The notes below the pieces were generated by a model that searched no databases, had not been told where the DNA came from, and worked only from the letters and a program-made list of their open reading frames with translations. A DNA stretch of 64,000 bases, from positions 2,294,001 through 2,358,000 of the forward strand of contig NZ_CP109479.1 of assembly GCF_036227485.1 (NCBI RefSeq), in the 5' to 3' direction. Positions within the stretch are counted from its first letter, which is position 1; every line of letters starts with the position of its first letter. Below, in pieces: positions 33,667-42,197 of this stretch. This stretch comes from Streptomyces sp. NBC_01451. Lineage in GTDB: Bacteria; Actinomycetota; Actinomycetes; Streptomycetales; Streptomycetaceae. A program made the position numbers and the translations under genes.

Positions 33667-35412
33667 ATGGACCCGGTGATCATCGTCGGAGCGGGGCCGG
33701 TCGGGCTCACGCTGGCGCTTGCGCTGGCGCGCCAGGAGGTCCCCTCGGTCGTCCTCGACGAGGGGCCGGGCAAGGACGACCAGCGCCCCGCTCGCACGGT
33801 CGTGCTGCGCGAGGACACCGCCGCGCTGCTGGAGCGACTGACCGGTGCGCCGATCGCCGACGCCGGTTTCCACTGGGCCGGATGGCGGTCGATGCGGCGC
33901 AAGCAGGTGATGCGTCAGATCTCTTTCGGGACCGAGGGATCCGACGGGCCGACCGACGCGCTTCCGTCGGGGCTCGGGTCGGGACCCGCAGCGGGACTCG
34001 GGGCGGAACCCGGCACGGAACCCGGCATCCCCCTGCACATCGCCCAGCACGTGCTGACCGGCGCCCTGCGGACCGCCATCGCGCGCGAGCGGCTCGTCGA
34101 ACTCGCCGTCAACAGCCGTCTCGACTCCGTCGAGCAGGAGCCGTCCGGCGTCACGGCACACACCCGCGGCCCGGGCGGCACCTGGTGGCGCGGCAGTTAC
34201 CTGGTCGGCTGCGACGGCCCGCGCTCCACGGTGCGCAAACTCCAGGACATCCGCTTCCCCGGACGTACGGCCGTGGAACGACACGCCGTGGCCGCGCTGC
34301 GTACGGAACTCCCGTGGCCCGGTGAGGCGTTGTTGCACCGGATGCCTCCGTGGCGGACCTCCGGGCCCTCGGCCGGGGAGATCACCGCCCGCCCGCTCCC
34401 GGACGGTGTGTGGCGCCTGGACTGGCTGATGCCGCCGGGCAAGGACCTGGTCACACCCGAGCTTCTCGTGACCCGGATCCGGGAGACCCTCGCGGGCTGG
34501 AGCGGCGGCCCCACACCGCCGTACGACCTGCTCGACACCGGCGTCCACATCGTCCACCACCGGCTCGCCCGGCGCTGGCGGGCCGGCCGGGTCTTCCTCG
34601 CCGGGGACGCCGCGCATCTGCTCGGCGCGCTCGGTACACAGGGGCTGGACGAGGGGCTGCGGGACGCCGACAACCTCGCCTGGAAGCTGGGGCTGGCCTG
34701 GCACCACGGTCCGCACGAGGCCCTGCTGGACAGCTACCAGACCGAGCGCCGCGCGGCCGTCTCCGCCCGGCTGCGCGCCGCCGACCAGGCGCTGCCGCTG
34801 CTGCGCGGCGGCGCGGGGCTGCGGTCGTACGTCCCCGGGTCGGCCCGCGGACACGACTCGCTGCTCACGGACGGTCACCTGGGGCGCGGAATCCTGGGCG
34901 AGCCGGGGACGTACGGCCATTCACCGCTGGCGCCCCAGCACATCGAGGCGGAGATCTCGGTGGACACCCCGCCCGGCGGACAGGTGACGGACGTACGGGT
35001 CACCGCCGAGGACGGTTCCTTCGTGCGGCTGCGGGAGCGGCTGGGACGCGGTGCGCTGCTGGTGGTGCTGGTCGCGCCCGGTACGGGTGTGTGGGAGCGC
35101 AAGCACTGGGTGAGCGCCGGGATCATGCCCCGGCTGGCGGCGGCGGTGGCCGCGCTGCCGCAGTCCGCCGAACTGCTGGTCACCGAGAGCTATCCGGGCG
35201 CCGCCGCCCACACCGTGCTTCTGGTCCGCCCGGACGGGCACCTCGTCACGGCGCTGAGCGGGGTACGCCCGGCCGACCTGTACGCGGCGGCCGAGGCGAC
35301 GCTGGGCGGTCCCCCGCAGGACAGGACGGACGACAAGGCCGACGGGACGACGGGCAGGGGCGACAGGTCGAACGCGAAGGCGCACACCGAAGCCGCGGCG
35401 GGCACGCGCTGA
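33667..35412 (+). CDS. FAD-dependent aromatic-type monooxygenase
   Basis: The 581 residues match class A flavin monooxygenases (PheA/TfdB/MhpA type). They contain the Rossmann GxGxxG at the start (VIIVGAGPVGLTLALALA), the DG motif in YLVGCDGPRSTVRK, and the GD motif in RVFLAGDAAHLLGALGTQGL. A thioredoxin-like C-terminal domain (from about 430) ends in a disordered Asp/Gly/Thr tail. Such enzymes hydroxylate phenols or polyketides with NAD(P)H. ATG 33667 gives the canonical N-terminus. No aromatic or polyketide genes surround it, so the substrate is unknown. It has its own promoter region after the glu terminator. Confidence 0.88.
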   Translation: MDPVIIVGAGPVGLTLALALARQEVPSVVLDEGPGKDDQRPARTVVLREDTAALLERLTGAPIADAGFHWAGWRSMRRKQVMRQISFGTEGSDGPTDALPSGLGSGPAAGLGAEPGTEPGIPLHIAQHVLTGALRTAIARERLVELAVNSRLDSVEQEPSGVTAHTRGPGGTWWRGSYLVGCDGPRSTVRKLQDIRFPGRTAVERHAVAALRTELPWPGEALLHRMPPWRTSGPSAGEITARPLPDGVWRLDWLMPPGKDLVTPELLVTRIRETLAGWSGGPTPPYDLLDTGVHIVHHRLARRWRAGRVFLAGDAAHLLGALGTQGLDEGLRDADNLAWKLGLAWHHGPHEALLDSYQTERRAAVSARLRAADQALPLLRGGAGLRSYVPGSARGHDSLLTDGHLGRGILGEPGTYGHSPLAPQHIEAEISVDTPPGGQVTDVRVTAEDGSFVRLRERLGRGALLVVLVAPGTGVWERKHWVSAGIMPRLAAAVAALPQSAELLVTESYPGAAAHTVLLVRPDGHLVTALSGVRPADLYAAAEATLGGPPQDRTDDKADGTTGRGDRSNAKAHTEAAAGTR

Positions 35413-35533
35413 CACCTGCCCTCCGTCCGCGCCCGCTGCCCCTCCCGTCAGCGGGCGTCCACATGATGACAACGAGTTGACCGGTCAGCACCGCCATGCT
35501 GTACTCCGGAGCGTGACCGACGCCGACACCGAT

Positions 35534-35605
35534 GTGCGCCTGTGGCGGAGGGTCCATATGGACCTCGTCCGCTATGCGGGCTGCGTGTGTCGTCCGTCCT
35601 GCTGA
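35534..35605 (+). CDS. Cys-containing leader peptide upstream of cysteine dioxygenase
   Basis: A 23-codon ORF reads MRLWRRVHMDLVRYAGCVCRPSC and ends at TGA, 81 bp before the cysteine dioxygenase gene. It resembles the short basic leader peptides found upstream of sulfur genes in streptomycetes (an arginine-rich start, HVDLVR-like centre, C-terminal Cys). Three of its last seven codons are Cys. The start is open: GTG 35534, an in-frame GTG at 35513, or ATG 35558, which has the best ribosome-binding site (GGAGGG, 5-nt spacing) and would give 15 residues. GCGCGCG/CGCGCGC segments downstream could form an attenuating stem. I infer cysteine- or translation-dependent control of the downstream operon. 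Confidence 0.65.
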   Translation: MRLWRRVHMDLVRYAGCVCRPSC

Positions 35606-35686
35606 ATTCGCATCCCCTTATTCCCGCGCGCGCCGCTCTTCCGCGCTGTCGCGCGCTCCCCGCGAACGTTCACCAGGACGGTACCC

Positions 35687-36232
35687 GTGTCCGTGTCACC
35701 CTCCGTATCCGCAACCGCCCGGGTCTCCGGGACTCCCAGGACCCCGACGCAGGCGGAACTGCTCGACTTCGTCCGGCGTACGGCAGCCGACGCCGAACTG
35801 ATCGCCTCCCTGCCGCTCGACCCCGAGGGCCGCACCTGGGTGCGCCTGGAGGGCCCCGGCGGCAGCGAGGCCTGGCTGATCGGCTGGCCGCCCGGCACCG
35901 GCACCGGCTGGCACGACCACGCCGACTCGGTCGGCGCCTTCCTCACCGCGGCCGGCGAGCTCAAGGAGAACTCGCTCGCCGCCCGGCTGCCCACCGACGG
36001 CTGGAAGACCCTGGAACTCACCGAGGGTGTCGACCGGGAGCGACGGCTGTCGGAGGGCCAGGGCCGGAGCTTCGGCCGCCACCATGTGCACGAGGTTTTC
36101 AACGAGTCCCGCGACCAGCACGCGATCTCGGTCCACGCCTACTACCCGCCCCTCCCCCAGATCCGCCGCTACAGCCGTACCGGACAGGTGCTGCGCCTGG
36201 AGCACGTCGAGCGCCCGCAGGACTGGCAGTGA
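35687..36232 (+). CDS. Cysteine dioxygenase
   Basis: This thiol dioxygenase oxidises L-cysteine to cysteine sulfinate with iron and oxygen. The 181-residue cupin shows the metal ligands His76 and His78 in GWHDHADSVGAF and His133 or His135 in GRHHVHEVFN. Start GTG 35687; a second GTG lies two codons on. It shares a 4-bp GTGA overlap with the downstream rhodanese gene, and the pair forms a cysteine-catabolism unit: CDO makes the sulfinate and rhodanese handles sulfane sulfur. A Cys-containing leader peptide lies just upstream. Confidence 0.92.
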   Translation: MSVSPSVSATARVSGTPRTPTQAELLDFVRRTAADAELIASLPLDPEGRTWVRLEGPGGSEAWLIGWPPGTGTGWHDHADSVGAFLTAAGELKENSLAARLPTDGWKTLELTEGVDRERRLSEGQGRSFGRHHVHEVFNESRDQHAISVHAYYPPLPQIRRYSRTGQVLRLEHVERPQDWQ

Positions 36233-36630
36233 GTGAACAGCCCGTCGGCATCGACGGGTTGCTGGACCGCGTGCGCGAGACCTACGCGCGCGTGGAGGCA
36301 CACGAGACGTACGAGGCCGCGCAGGCCGGCGAGGCGCTGCTGGTGGACATCCGGTACGCGGCCCTGCGTGAGCGCGACGGCCTGATCCCCGGCGCGCTCG
36401 TGGTCGAGCGCAACGAACTGGAGTGGCGCCTCGACCCGCTGGGCAGCCATCGCGCGCCTCAGGCGACCGGCCATGACCTGCGGATCGTGGTGATCTGCAA
36501 CGAGGGGTACGCGTCGAGCCTCGCTGCCGTGTCCCTGCACCGGCTGGGGCTGCACCGGGCGACCGACCTGGTCGGAGGGTTCCAGGCATGGCGGGCGGCG
36601 GGGCTTCCGGTGACGTCGCGGGCAGCCTGA
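36229..36630 (+). CDS. Rhodanese-like sulfurtransferase
   Basis: A 133-residue single-domain rhodanese with the active-site loop CNEGYASS (Cys90), the conserved VDIRYAALRERDGLIPGALVV start, and the end GGFQAWRAAGLPV. It begins inside the CDO stop codon (GTGA), so the two are translationally coupled. The role is presumably persulfide or thiosulfate handling linked to cysteine breakdown; the natural acceptor is unknown. It converges on recX. Confidence 0.92.
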   Translation: MSEQPVGIDGLLDRVRETYARVEAHETYEAAQAGEALLVDIRYAALRERDGLIPGALVVERNELEWRLDPLGSHRAPQATGHDLRIVVICNEGYASSLAAVSLHRLGLHRATDLVGGFQAWRAAGLPVTSRAA

Positions 36631-36771
36631 CGGCCGAAGCCGTCGTACCGTCCACCCGGCCCCGAACGCGGTCGGCGCCCCCGCGCGTCCACCGTGTTCA
36701 GGGCCGGGGACGCAGGCCTCCCGAGCGGACAACTGCCTCTCGGGACGGCCGAACCTTCGGCACCACCGGGT

Positions 36772-37701
36772 TCAGAACTCCTCGTCCGCGAGAAACTCGG
36801 TGTCCTCGCCCTCCTCCTCCAGCGCCTGCCGAACGACCCGCAGGGCCATGCCCTGGGGGTAGCCCTTGCGGGCGAGCATGCCCGCGAGGCGCCGCAGCCG
36901 TTTGTCGCGGTCGAGTCCGCGGGTCGCACGCAGCTTGCGGGCGACGAGTTCACGCGCGGTCGTCTCCTCCTGCTCGGAGTCGAGCTGCCCGACGGCCTCG
37001 TCGATGAGCGTCGAGTCCACGCCCTTGGTACGCAGTTCCTGTACGAGCGCCCGCCGGGCCAGTCCCCGGCCGTGGTGCCGGGACTCGACCCAGGCGTCCG
37101 CGAAGGCGCTGTCGTTGATCAGTCCGACCTCCTCGAACCGCGACAGGACCCCCTCGGCCACCTCGTCCGGGATCTCCCGCTTGCGCAGGGCGTCCGCGAG
37201 CTGCTTGCGCGTACGCGGGGTCCCGGTGAGCAGGCGCAGGCAGATCGCCCGCGCCCGCTCAGCCGGGTCCGCCGGCGGCTCCGCCTTCTCGGCCCTCGAC
37301 GAGGAGACGGAACCTCCGTCCTGTGGGTCGCCGCCCGCCTCGCCGAAGCCGCGACGCCGACGACGACCGCGCCCGCCACGCGAGCCCTCACCGTGTGGGC
37401 CGCCTTCGTCGTACGGGCCGCTCTCGCCGCCCAGGTCACCGCCGCCGCGGCGCCGTCCGCCTCCCGGCGAACCGTCGCCCCGGTACCGGGCGTCCCCCGG
37501 TGAATCCTGACCGCGGCGTGACCCGGCGCCGGGTCCTCCGCCACCCTCGTACACCCCGTCGCCTTCCCGGGCTCCGCGGCCACCCCCGTATGGCCCGGCA
37601 TCCCTGTAGGCGCTGTCACCGCCCCCGGCAAAGCCCCCGCCGCCCCGGTCCTCCGAGGCACCGGGGTACGCGTACTCGGCCCAGTCGGTTCGTCGTGTCA
37701 C
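36772..37701 (-). CDS. recX: Recombination regulator RecX with long disordered N-terminus
   Basis: RecX binds RecA filaments and limits recombinase activity. The RecX helical repeats occupy residues about 140-300 ([59 protein letters not shown]). They are preceded by a 135-residue extension rich in Gly, Arg, Asp and Tyr with RGRRRRRG runs, about doubling the usual size (around 150-190). The GTG start is 3 bp after recA, so the two are one transcript. RecX synthesis probably depends on read-through from recA. Confidence 0.93.
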   Translation of the reverse strand: MTRRTDWAEYAYPGASEDRGGGGFAGGGDSAYRDAGPYGGGRGAREGDGVYEGGGGPGAGSRRGQDSPGDARYRGDGSPGGGRRRGGGDLGGESGPYDEGGPHGEGSRGGRGRRRRRGFGEAGGDPQDGGSVSSSRAEKAEPPADPAERARAICLRLLTGTPRTRKQLADALRKREIPDEVAEGVLSRFEEVGLINDSAFADAWVESRHHGRGLARRALVQELRTKGVDSTLIDEAVGQLDSEQEETTARELVARKLRATRGLDRDKRLRRLAGMLARKGYPQGMALRVVRQALEEEGEDTEFLADEEF

Positions 37702-37704
37702 GGG

Positions 37705-38841
37705 CTAGCTCTTGACCGCCGTGGCCGTGGCCTTGGCCTTGGTGGTCTTGGCCGCCGACGCGGGAGCAGGAACCGCCTTCGCCGCTCCGTCCGGGGCGAC
37801 GGTGACCGCCGCGTCCGCGCCGGGTTCGGCGGCGGGCTTCTCCGGCCTGACACCGACCCCCAGCTTCTCCAGGATCTTCTTCTCGATCTCGTTGGCGAGG
37901 TCGGGGTTGTCCTTCAGGAAGTTGCGCGCGTTCTCCTTGCCCTGGCCGAGCTGGTCGCCCTCGTACGTGTACCAGGCGCCGGCCTTGCGGACGAAGCCGT
38001 GCTCCACGCCCATGTCGATCAGACCGCCCTCGCGGCTGATGCCGTGCCCGTAGAGGATGTCGAACTCGGCCTGCTTGAACGGCGGCGCGACCTTGTTCTT
38101 GACGACCTTGACGCGGGTGCGGTTGCCGACCGCGTCGGTGCCGTCCTTCAGCGTCTCGATACGACGGATGTCGAGCCGCACCGAGGCGTAGAACTTGAGC
38201 GCCCGGCCGCCGGTCGTGGTCTCCGGCGAGCCGAACATCACGCCGATCTTCTCGCGGAGCTGGTTGATGAAGATCGCGGTGGTCCCGGACTGGCTCAGCG
38301 CACCGGTGATCTTGCGGAGCGCCTGGCTCATCAGACGAGCCTGAAGACCCACGTGCGAGTCACCCATCTCGCCCTCGATCTCCGCGCGCGGCACGAGCGC
38401 GGCGACGGAGTCGATGACGATGAGGTCGAGGGCACCGGAGCGGACCAGCATGTCCACGATCTCCAGGGCCTGCTCGCCGTTGTCCGGCTGGGACAGGATC
38501 AGGTTGTCGATGTCGACGCCGAGCTTCTTCGCGTACTCGGGGTCGAGGGCGTGCTCCGCGTCCACGAAGGCGACCTGGCCTCCGGCCTTCTGCGCGTTCG
38601 CCACCGCGTGCAGGGTCAGGGTCGTCTTGCCGGAGGACTCCGGGCCGTACACCTCCACCACTCGGCCGCGCGGCAGCCCGCCGACGCCGAGGGCGACGTC
38701 GAGCGCGGTCGACCCGGTGGGGATGACCTCGATGGGCTCATTCGGCCGCTCGCCCAGGCGCATCACCGCGCCCTTGCCGAACTGCCGTTCAATCTGTGCG
38801 AGCGCGGCGTCCAGCGCCTTCTCGCGGTCGGTTCCTGCCAT
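37705..38841 (-). CDS. recA: DNA recombinase RecA
   Basis: RecA drives strand exchange and triggers LexA self-cleavage. The 378 residues have Walker [10 protein letters not shown] (66-74), Walker [11 protein letters not shown], the L1/L2 DNA loops ([31 protein letters not shown]) and an Ala/Lys-rich C-terminal tail that replaces the acidic tail of E. coli RecA. ATG 38841 follows GGTGGA. Two damage-control elements lie upstream: a RecA-independent promoter at 38885-38907 and a LexA box at 39005-39018. It heads recA-recX. Confidence 0.98.
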   Translation of the reverse strand: MAGTDREKALDAALAQIERQFGKGAVMRLGERPNEPIEVIPTGSTALDVALGVGGLPRGRVVEVYGPESSGKTTLTLHAVANAQKAGGQVAFVDAEHALDPEYAKKLGVDIDNLILSQPDNGEQALEIVDMLVRSGALDLIVIDSVAALVPRAEIEGEMGDSHVGLQARLMSQALRKITGALSQSGTTAIFINQLREKIGVMFGSPETTTGGRALKFYASVRLDIRRIETLKDGTDAVGNRTRVKVVKNKVAPPFKQAEFDILYGHGISREGGLIDMGVEHGFVRKAGAWYTYEGDQLGQGKENARNFLKDNPDLANEIEKKILEKLGVGVRPEKPAAEPGADAAVTVAPDGAAKAVPAPASAAKTTKAKATATAVKS

Positions 38842-38884
38842 GGGTTCCACCCGATTTGCTTGAGTCGATCGCTTCACGTCAAAG

Positions 38885-38907
38885 ACGCTAACGCCTGCCA
38901 CTGACAA
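38885..38907 (-). promoter_or_regulatory. RecA-independent (PafBC-type) damage promoter of recA
   Basis: On the minus strand: TTGTCAGTG, 8 nt, TAGCGT, matching TTGTCRGTG-N8-TAnnnT at all defined positions. It lies 43 bp before the recA start. Mycobacterial recA has the same second promoter besides its LexA-controlled one. Confidence 0.85.
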
Positions 38908-39248
38908 TGCGCCCCGACGCCCGTCCGGCCTGTGGATAACTCGGGCACATCTCCATGAAAACCCTGACGAAATCCCCGTCGAGAGCCTCGCCGGAACCTC
39001 AATCAGAATGGATGTTCGATTTTCGTGTCAAGCGCAACACTCGGCACATCCGAGACTAGGTTCACGATGCGCCGAGGACCGGGATGTCGGGTTCGACACC
39101 CCAGGGGCACACGGCGCGCAACATGGTGCGGGGCGTCCACGACCGGACAGGACGGTGCCGGGCACCTCTGTCACGCGGTCGGCGCCCACCGGCCCTGTGG
39201 GCTCCCCCGCGGCGTCCGTCTCCGACAGGGCTACGACCGGGGCTCAGC
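38908..39248. other. recA upstream region
   Basis: No gene is recognised between the recA promoter and the end of the AI-2E permease gene. ORFs here lack coding bias. It holds the LexA box at 39005-39018 and a few small GC-rich hairpins (for example GGTGCCGGGCACC near 39157). Confidence 0.5.
39005..39018 (-). promoter_or_regulatory. LexA-binding SOS box upstream of recA
   Basis: AGAATGGATGTTCG contains GAACATCCATTC on the minus strand, the SOS box I recall for the S. lividans recA promoter. It lies about 165 bp upstream of the recA start. Confidence 0.8.
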
Positions 39249-40556
39249 TCACGCGGGCGTGGAGTCTTCCCCCGACGACGGACCCGGCCCCGGTTCCGGT
39301 GCGGGCGCCTCCGCGGAGTTCGCCGAGTCCTCGGGGTCGGCAGCCCGGCGCCCCTCCAGCAGGACCCGTAGCCGCGTGAGGATGCTGGTGCCCCGGCTGC
39401 GGTGCCCATGGACACGGGGGTCGTCCGTGACGTCGTACCGCTTCACGTACGCCCCCAGGAACGCCTGGAGCGTGGCGACCGCCGGGATGGCGATCAGCGC
39501 GCCGACCGCGCCGAGGAGCGCGGTGCCGGCGATGACCGAGCCGAAGGCGACCGCGGGATGGATGTCGACGGTCTTCGCGGTCAGCTTGGGCTGCAGCACG
39601 TAGTTCTCGAACTGCTGGTAGAGCACGACGAAGACGAGCACCCACAGCGCGTACCAGGGATCGACGGTGAAGGCGATCAGCATCGGCAGGGCGCCCGCGA
39701 GATACGTACCGATGGTCGGGATGAACTGCGACACCAGTCCCACCCAGACGGCGAGCACCGGGGCGTACGGCACTCTCAGGAACTCCAGCAGGACGTAGTG
39801 GGCGACCCCGGAGATGAGCGCCATCAGGCCGCGCGAGTACAGATAGCCGCCGGTCTTGTCGACGGCGATCTCCCACGCGCGCAGTACCTCGGCCTGCCGG
39901 GCGGGCGGCAGTACGGAGCACAGCGCGCGGCGCAGTCTCGGCCCGTCGGCGGCGAAGTAGAACGCGAACAGGGTGATCGTCAGCAGCTGGAAGAGCCCGC
40001 CCAGCACCTGGCCGGAGACGTCCAGGACGCCGGTGGCGCTGTTCTGTACGTAACTGCGCAGCCAGTCGGAGCGCAGCAGGCCCTCTTGGACGTCCACCCG
40101 CTTCAGGTCGGTGTTGAAGTGCGCGTTGATCCAGTTGATGACGGAGTCGAGATAGGCCGGGAAGTCCTCGACGATCTTGATGATCTGGCCGGCGAGCATG
40201 GAGCCGAGCAGGGTGATGAACCCGGCGACCGCGATGAGCAGTCCGATGAAGACCAGGAAGGTGGCCAGCCCCCGGCGCATGCCGCGCGACGCCATGCGGC
40301 TCACCGCGGGTTCGATCGCGAGCGCGGCGAAGAACGCGATGAGAATGTTGATCAACAGGCCGGTGAGCTCGTGGAAGGCCCAGCTGCCCAGCTGGAACAG
40401 GCCGACGAGGGCGAGCGCCAGCATCATGGCGCGGGGCAGCCAGCGGGGCATGCGCGCGCCCTGCCCGGCGGTGTACCCGGCCGGGGGTTCGGGCGGCGTC
40501 GCGCCGAACGGGGACGCCTGCTGTCCGGGCTGTCCGGTCTCGTCTGTGGATGCCAC
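39249..40556 (-). CDS. AI-2E family membrane transporter
   Basis: A 435-residue protein of the AI-2E/YdiK family with about eight membrane segments, the first near 35-60 (AMMLALALVGLFQLGSWAF). The signature half has YVLLEFLRVPYAPVLAVWVGLVSQFIPTIG and a late LLGAVGALIAIPAVATLQAF. The N-terminal 30 and C-terminal 60 residues are Pro/Glu-rich and cytoplasmic. Members export autoinducer-2 or act as Na+/H+ antiporters; the substrate here cannot be told. I use GTG 40556; another GTG six codons upstream is possible. Confidence 0.88.
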   Translation of the reverse strand: MASTDETGQPGQQASPFGATPPEPPAGYTAGQGARMPRWLPRAMMLALALVGLFQLGSWAFHELTGLLINILIAFFAALAIEPAVSRMASRGMRRGLATFLVFIGLLIAVAGFITLLGSMLAGQIIKIVEDFPAYLDSVINWINAHFNTDLKRVDVQEGLLRSDWLRSYVQNSATGVLDVSGQVLGGLFQLLTITLFAFYFAADGPRLRRALCSVLPPARQAEVLRAWEIAVDKTGGYLYSRGLMALISGVAHYVLLEFLRVPYAPVLAVWVGLVSQFIPTIGTYLAGALPMLIAFTVDPWYALWVLVFVVLYQQFENYVLQPKLTAKTVDIHPAVAFGSVIAGTALLGAVGALIAIPAVATLQAFLGAYVKRYDVTDDPRVHGHRSRGTSILTRLRVLLEGRRAADPEDSANSAEAPAPEPGPGPSSGEDSTPA

Positions 40557-40638
40557 GGTGCAAGTCTCGCCCACGCTACCGAGGATCAGTCGCCACCCTG
40601 CGATCTACGCGGCCGACCGGCGCCGTTTCAGGACGATT

Positions 40639-40833
40639 TCACCGATTCTCCGACGGAACGTTCATGGCCGCGCACACCACACGCCACACGTCCTTCGCCT
40701 CCCAGCCGGCGTTCAGGGCCTCGTGCACGGTCCGTCCGCCGAGTTCCGTCATCACGTGATCGCGCGCGAAGGTGTCGGCGTACCCCGAACCGAAGTGATC
40801 CGCCATCCGCTGCCAGAAGACCGTCAACCGCAT
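40639..40833 (-). CDS. DUF3046 small protein
   Basis: A 64-residue protein matching DUF3046, an actinobacterial family commonly encoded near recA. The sequence MRLTVFWQRMADHFGSGYA, then RTVHEALNAGWEAKDVWRVV is characteristic. No ribosome-binding site is visible; GATACT lies 6 nt before the ATG, so the mRNA may be leaderless. The function is unknown, but steady linkage to recA-recX suggests a role connected with DNA metabolism. Confidence 0.9.
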   Translation of the reverse strand: MRLTVFWQRMADHFGSGYADTFARDHVMTELGGRTVHEALNAGWEAKDVWRVVCAAMNVPSENR

Positions 40834-40913
40834 GATGTCAGTATCCCGCCCCTGAGGGTGGGCCGACGCCGGGACCGCTTGCCGGGACCGCTCCGCGCCC
40901 TACGGTCTGACCC

Positions 40914-41858
40914 ATGGCCGAAACAGGAGCAGCCCCACTCCCCCCGACGCCCGACGCGCGTTCCCCGCTCTTCCGTGCCGAGCACTTCGTGTGGCTCACC
41001 GCGCGCGTGCTGGAGCAGCGCCGCTTCGCGTACCACTTCCTGAACGGAGGCGCCGACGAGGTGGAGATCGCGCTGGACGCCTACCGCAACGAGGACGGCG
41101 GGTACGGCCACGCGCTGGAACCCGATCTGCGCGGCCCCGTCAGCCAGCCCCTGCACACCGGGCACGCCCTGCGCGTCCTGGACGCCATCGGGCGCTGCGG
41201 CGGGCAGCGGGTGGAGCGTGTGTGCCGCTATCTGACCTCGGTCTCCGCACCGGACGGCGCGCTGCCGACGATCCACCCCAGCCAGCGCGGCTACCCGGCG
41301 GCGCCGTTCATGCCGATCGTCGCCGACCCGCCGAGCGAGCTCCTCGCCACGGGCCCGGTGGTGGGCCTGCTGCACCGCAACGAGGTGTGGCACGCCTGGC
41401 TGTTCCGGGCCACGGACTTCTGCTGGCAGGCGGTCGACTCCCTGGAGAAGTCCCATCCGTACGAGGTGGAGGCCGCCGTGGCCTTCCTGGACTCGGTCCC
41501 GGACCGCTCGCGCGCGCAGGCGGCGGCCGACCGACTGGGCCGCCTGGTACGCGAGCACCGGCTCGTGGCACTCGACCCGGAGCACCTCGACGCCTCCCCG
41601 GTGGCACCCGGCTACGCCCCGGGCGAGCACCACTTCCCGTACGACTACGCGAGGACACCGGGCTCACTCGCGCGCGCGTGGTTCACGGACGAGGAGATGA
41701 CACGTTCCCTGGACTTCCTCGCGAGCGAGCAGCGTGAGGACGGCGGCTGGCCCATCCGCTGGCGCGCGTGGGCACCGGGCTCCGCCCTGGAGGCACGCCC
41801 CATGGTGACGGTCGAGGCACTGCGCACCCTGAAGGCGTACGGCCGCCCCGTCGGCTGA
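40914..41858 (+). CDS. Alpha-toroid (prenyltransferase/squalene-cyclase-like) protein of unknown function
   Basis: The 314 residues contain QW-like repeats of the alpha/alpha-toroid fold: NEDGGYGHALEPDLRGPV near the N-terminus and SEQREDGGWPIRWRAWAPGS near the C-terminus. No DDxD or DxDD cyclase motif is visible, so it is probably not a terpene cyclase. TTGCCG-16-TACGGT ends 7 nt before the ATG and no ribosome-binding site is present, indicating a leaderless message. It is read divergently from the DUF3046 gene. Confidence 0.75.
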   Translation: MAETGAAPLPPTPDARSPLFRAEHFVWLTARVLEQRRFAYHFLNGGADEVEIALDAYRNEDGGYGHALEPDLRGPVSQPLHTGHALRVLDAIGRCGGQRVERVCRYLTSVSAPDGALPTIHPSQRGYPAAPFMPIVADPPSELLATGPVVGLLHRNEVWHAWLFRATDFCWQAVDSLEKSHPYEVEAAVAFLDSVPDRSRAQAAADRLGRLVREHRLVALDPEHLDASPVAPGYAPGEHHFPYDYARTPGSLARAWFTDEEMTRSLDFLASEQREDGGWPIRWRAWAPGSALEARPMVTVEALRTLKAYGRPVG

Positions 41859-41888
41859 CGGCAGGGCGCGCGCGAGCACGGGCGGCAC

Positions 41889-42197
41889 TCAGCCCGTCAT
41901 CGCCCGGACCCCCGCCGTCACCGCCACAGCGGCCGCGACGACGACCAGGAAGGGAGCGCGCAGCACCAGCGCCACGGCGGCTGCGGCGAGCCCTGCGGCC
42001 TTCGCGTCCAGGACGAGCACCCGCCCGTCGGCGAAGGCCTGCTGGGCCGTGAGAGCGGCGAGGAGGGCGACAGGGAGCAGGGCGGCCAGCCGTCTGACGA
42101 GCGGACGTTCCAGGACACCGGCGGGCACGAGGAGCCCGACGAGCTTGACGACGTAACAGCCGAGGGCGGTCACACCGATCGCGATCCAGACGTTCAA
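41889..42197 (-). CDS. azlD: AzlD-type branched-chain amino acid exporter subunit
   Basis: A 102-residue, very hydrophobic protein with about four membrane segments, matching the small subunit of AzlCD (BrnFE-like) exporters for branched-chain amino acids. It begins with TTG at 42197 inside the azlC stop codon (TTGA overlap), which supports that start. Pro and Ala/Val-rich helices (LVRRLAALLPVALLAAL) fit the family. Confidence 0.9.
   Translation of the reverse strand: MNVWIAIGVTALGCYVVKLVGLLVPAGVLERPLVRRLAALLPVALLAALTAQQAFADGRVLVLDAKAAGLAAAAVALVLRAPFLVVVAAAVAVTAGVRAMTG

Noticed and set aside
39083..39103. tRNA or tmRNA T-arm-like GTCGGGTTCGACACC
   Set aside because: No acceptor stem, anticodon arm or CCA end can be built around it.
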